A stretch of DNA of 22,490 bases from JAAZDN01 sp964440875 (GTDB taxonomy: Bacteria > Bacillota_I > Bacilli_A > Erysipelotrichales > Erysipelotrichaceae), in assembly GCA_964440875.1 (NCBI GenBank), contig CAYTTS010000015.1:1-22490 (forward strand). Direction: 5' to 3'. A model generated the notes under the pieces. That model did no database searches and was not told where the DNA came from. It saw nothing but the letters and a program-made list of their open reading frames with translations. The position numbers and the translations under genes were made by a program. Positions 21,910 to 22,490 of the stretch are shown piece by piece (positions within the stretch are counted from its first letter, which is position 1; each line of letters opens with the position of its first letter).

Positions 21910-22473
21910 TTAAATTTTTCCGACTAAGTCTAAACCTGGAGTTAATGTTTCTTCAGTTTCAGCCCATTTTGCTGGACATACTTCATTTGGGTTTTTACGA
22001 ACATATTGTGCTGCCTTAATTTTTGGAATTAAAGTACTTGCATCTCTACCAACACCATCTGCGTTAACTTCAAATGCTTGAATAACACCATCTGGATCAA
22101 TAATGAAAGTACCACGTTGTGCAAGACCAGTATCTTCATCTAAAACATCAAACATTCTTGAGATTTTTTGTGATGGGTCACCAATCATTGTATATTCAAC
22201 TGTGTTAATTACTTCAGATGCATCGTGCCAAGCTTTATGAACAAAGTGTGTATCTGTTGATACTGAGTAAGCTTCTACTCCTAATGATTTTAATGTTTCA
22301 TATTGATCTTGTAAGTCACCTAATTCTGTTGGACATACAAATGAGAAGTCAGCTGGGTAGAATAATACAACACTCCACTTACCAATGAAATCCTCGTTTG
22401 AAACCTCAATAAACTCTTCGTTTAAATATGCTTGTGCATTAAATTCCTCAATTTTTTTACCTACTAAAGACAT
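21910..22473 (-). CDS. ahpC: Alkyl hydroperoxide reductase subunit C (2-Cys peroxiredoxin)
   Basis: A 187-residue typical 2-Cys peroxiredoxin that reduces hydrogen peroxide, organic hydroperoxides and peroxynitrite. Peroxidatic Cys47 is in DFSFVCPTEL, resolving Cys166 is in NEVCPAKW, and GDPSQKISRMF is characteristic of the AhpC branch. The gene is complete; a strong ribosome site (AGGAGG) lies upstream and the promoter is outside the window. The pair ahpC-ahpF forms an operon, the usual peroxide-responsive arrangement. No PerR or OxyR site can be judged because the upstream region is cut. Confidence 0.97.
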   Translation of the reverse strand: MSLVGKKIEEFNAQAYLNEEFIEVSNEDFIGKWSVVLFYPADFSFVCPTELGDLQDQYETLKSLGVEAYSVSTDTHFVHKAWHDASEVINTVEYTMIGDPSQKISRMFDVLDEDTGLAQRGTFIIDPDGVIQAFEVNADGVGRDASTLIPKIKAAQYVRKNPNEVCPAKWAETEETLTPGLDLVGKI

Positions 22474-22490
22474 AATATATTCCTCCTTTT

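Overview
The window is an AT-rich chromosomal segment of a low-GC Gram-positive bacterium. It uses the standard bacterial code: TGA ends the glycosylase, yaaT and holB genes, and tryptophans are TGG. The cluster mnmG-rsmG-noc-parA-parB is the classic neighbourhood of the Bacillota replication origin, and tmk-holB-yaaT-rsmI-metG is the next origin-proximal cluster in that phylum. Low GC, compact gene sets and overlapping genes suggest a deep Bacillota/Mollicutes-type lineage (Acholeplasma/Izemoplasma/Haloplasma or Erysipelotrichia-like). This placement is an inference and no species is claimed. I saw no rRNA, tRNA, CRISPR or insertion sequence.

Region 1 (about 1-9460, minus strand): a tightly packed operon reads metG, an AlkA-type HhH-GPD DNA glycosylase, mnmG, rsmG, noc, parA (soj), parB (spo0J) and an SGNH/GDSL hydrolase. 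It ends in a hairpin terminator. A Sir2-type deacylase starts directly behind that terminator and is cut by the window edge. Region 2 (9464-12790, minus strand): tmk, holB, yaaT (PSP1/RicT) and rsmI form a second operon with a TATAAT promoter upstream of tmk and a terminator spanning the rsmI stop. yabA, trmN6-like and darA genes, often interleaved here in Bacillus relatives, are absent.

Region 3 (12980-16506, plus strand): a membrane-anchored DUF4430 (transcobalamin-like) protein, an ECF transporter S component and an adenosylcobalamin-dependent class II ribonucleotide reductase (NrdJ) form one short operon. The parsimonious reading is a B12 capture/uptake pair dedicated to the B12-requiring reductase that follows. 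Region 4 (16519-19640, minus strand): an oxygen-dependent class I ribonucleotide reductase, nrdB then nrdA, converges on nrdJ across a bidirectional terminator. Its catalytic subunit lacks the allosteric ATP-cone, and the ATP-cone sits instead at the N-terminus of the radical-generating subunit. Only a minority of class I enzymes have this arrangement.

Region 5 (19638-22490): a GNAT acetyltransferase pseudogene (one in-frame stop, one frameshift) lies between nrdB and the ahpC-ahpF peroxide-reduction operon. Regions 3-5 together form a facultative-lifestyle module: B12-dependent, oxygen-independent dNTP synthesis, oxygen-dependent dNTP synthesis, and peroxide defence. The most notable observations are the ATP-cone transfer onto NrdB, the DUF4430/ECF-S/NrdJ linkage, a Noc homologue lacking the membrane-targeting N-terminus, a near-consensus Noc-binding sequence inside rsmI, and a triplicated CACTAAT element in the nrdBA upstream region.
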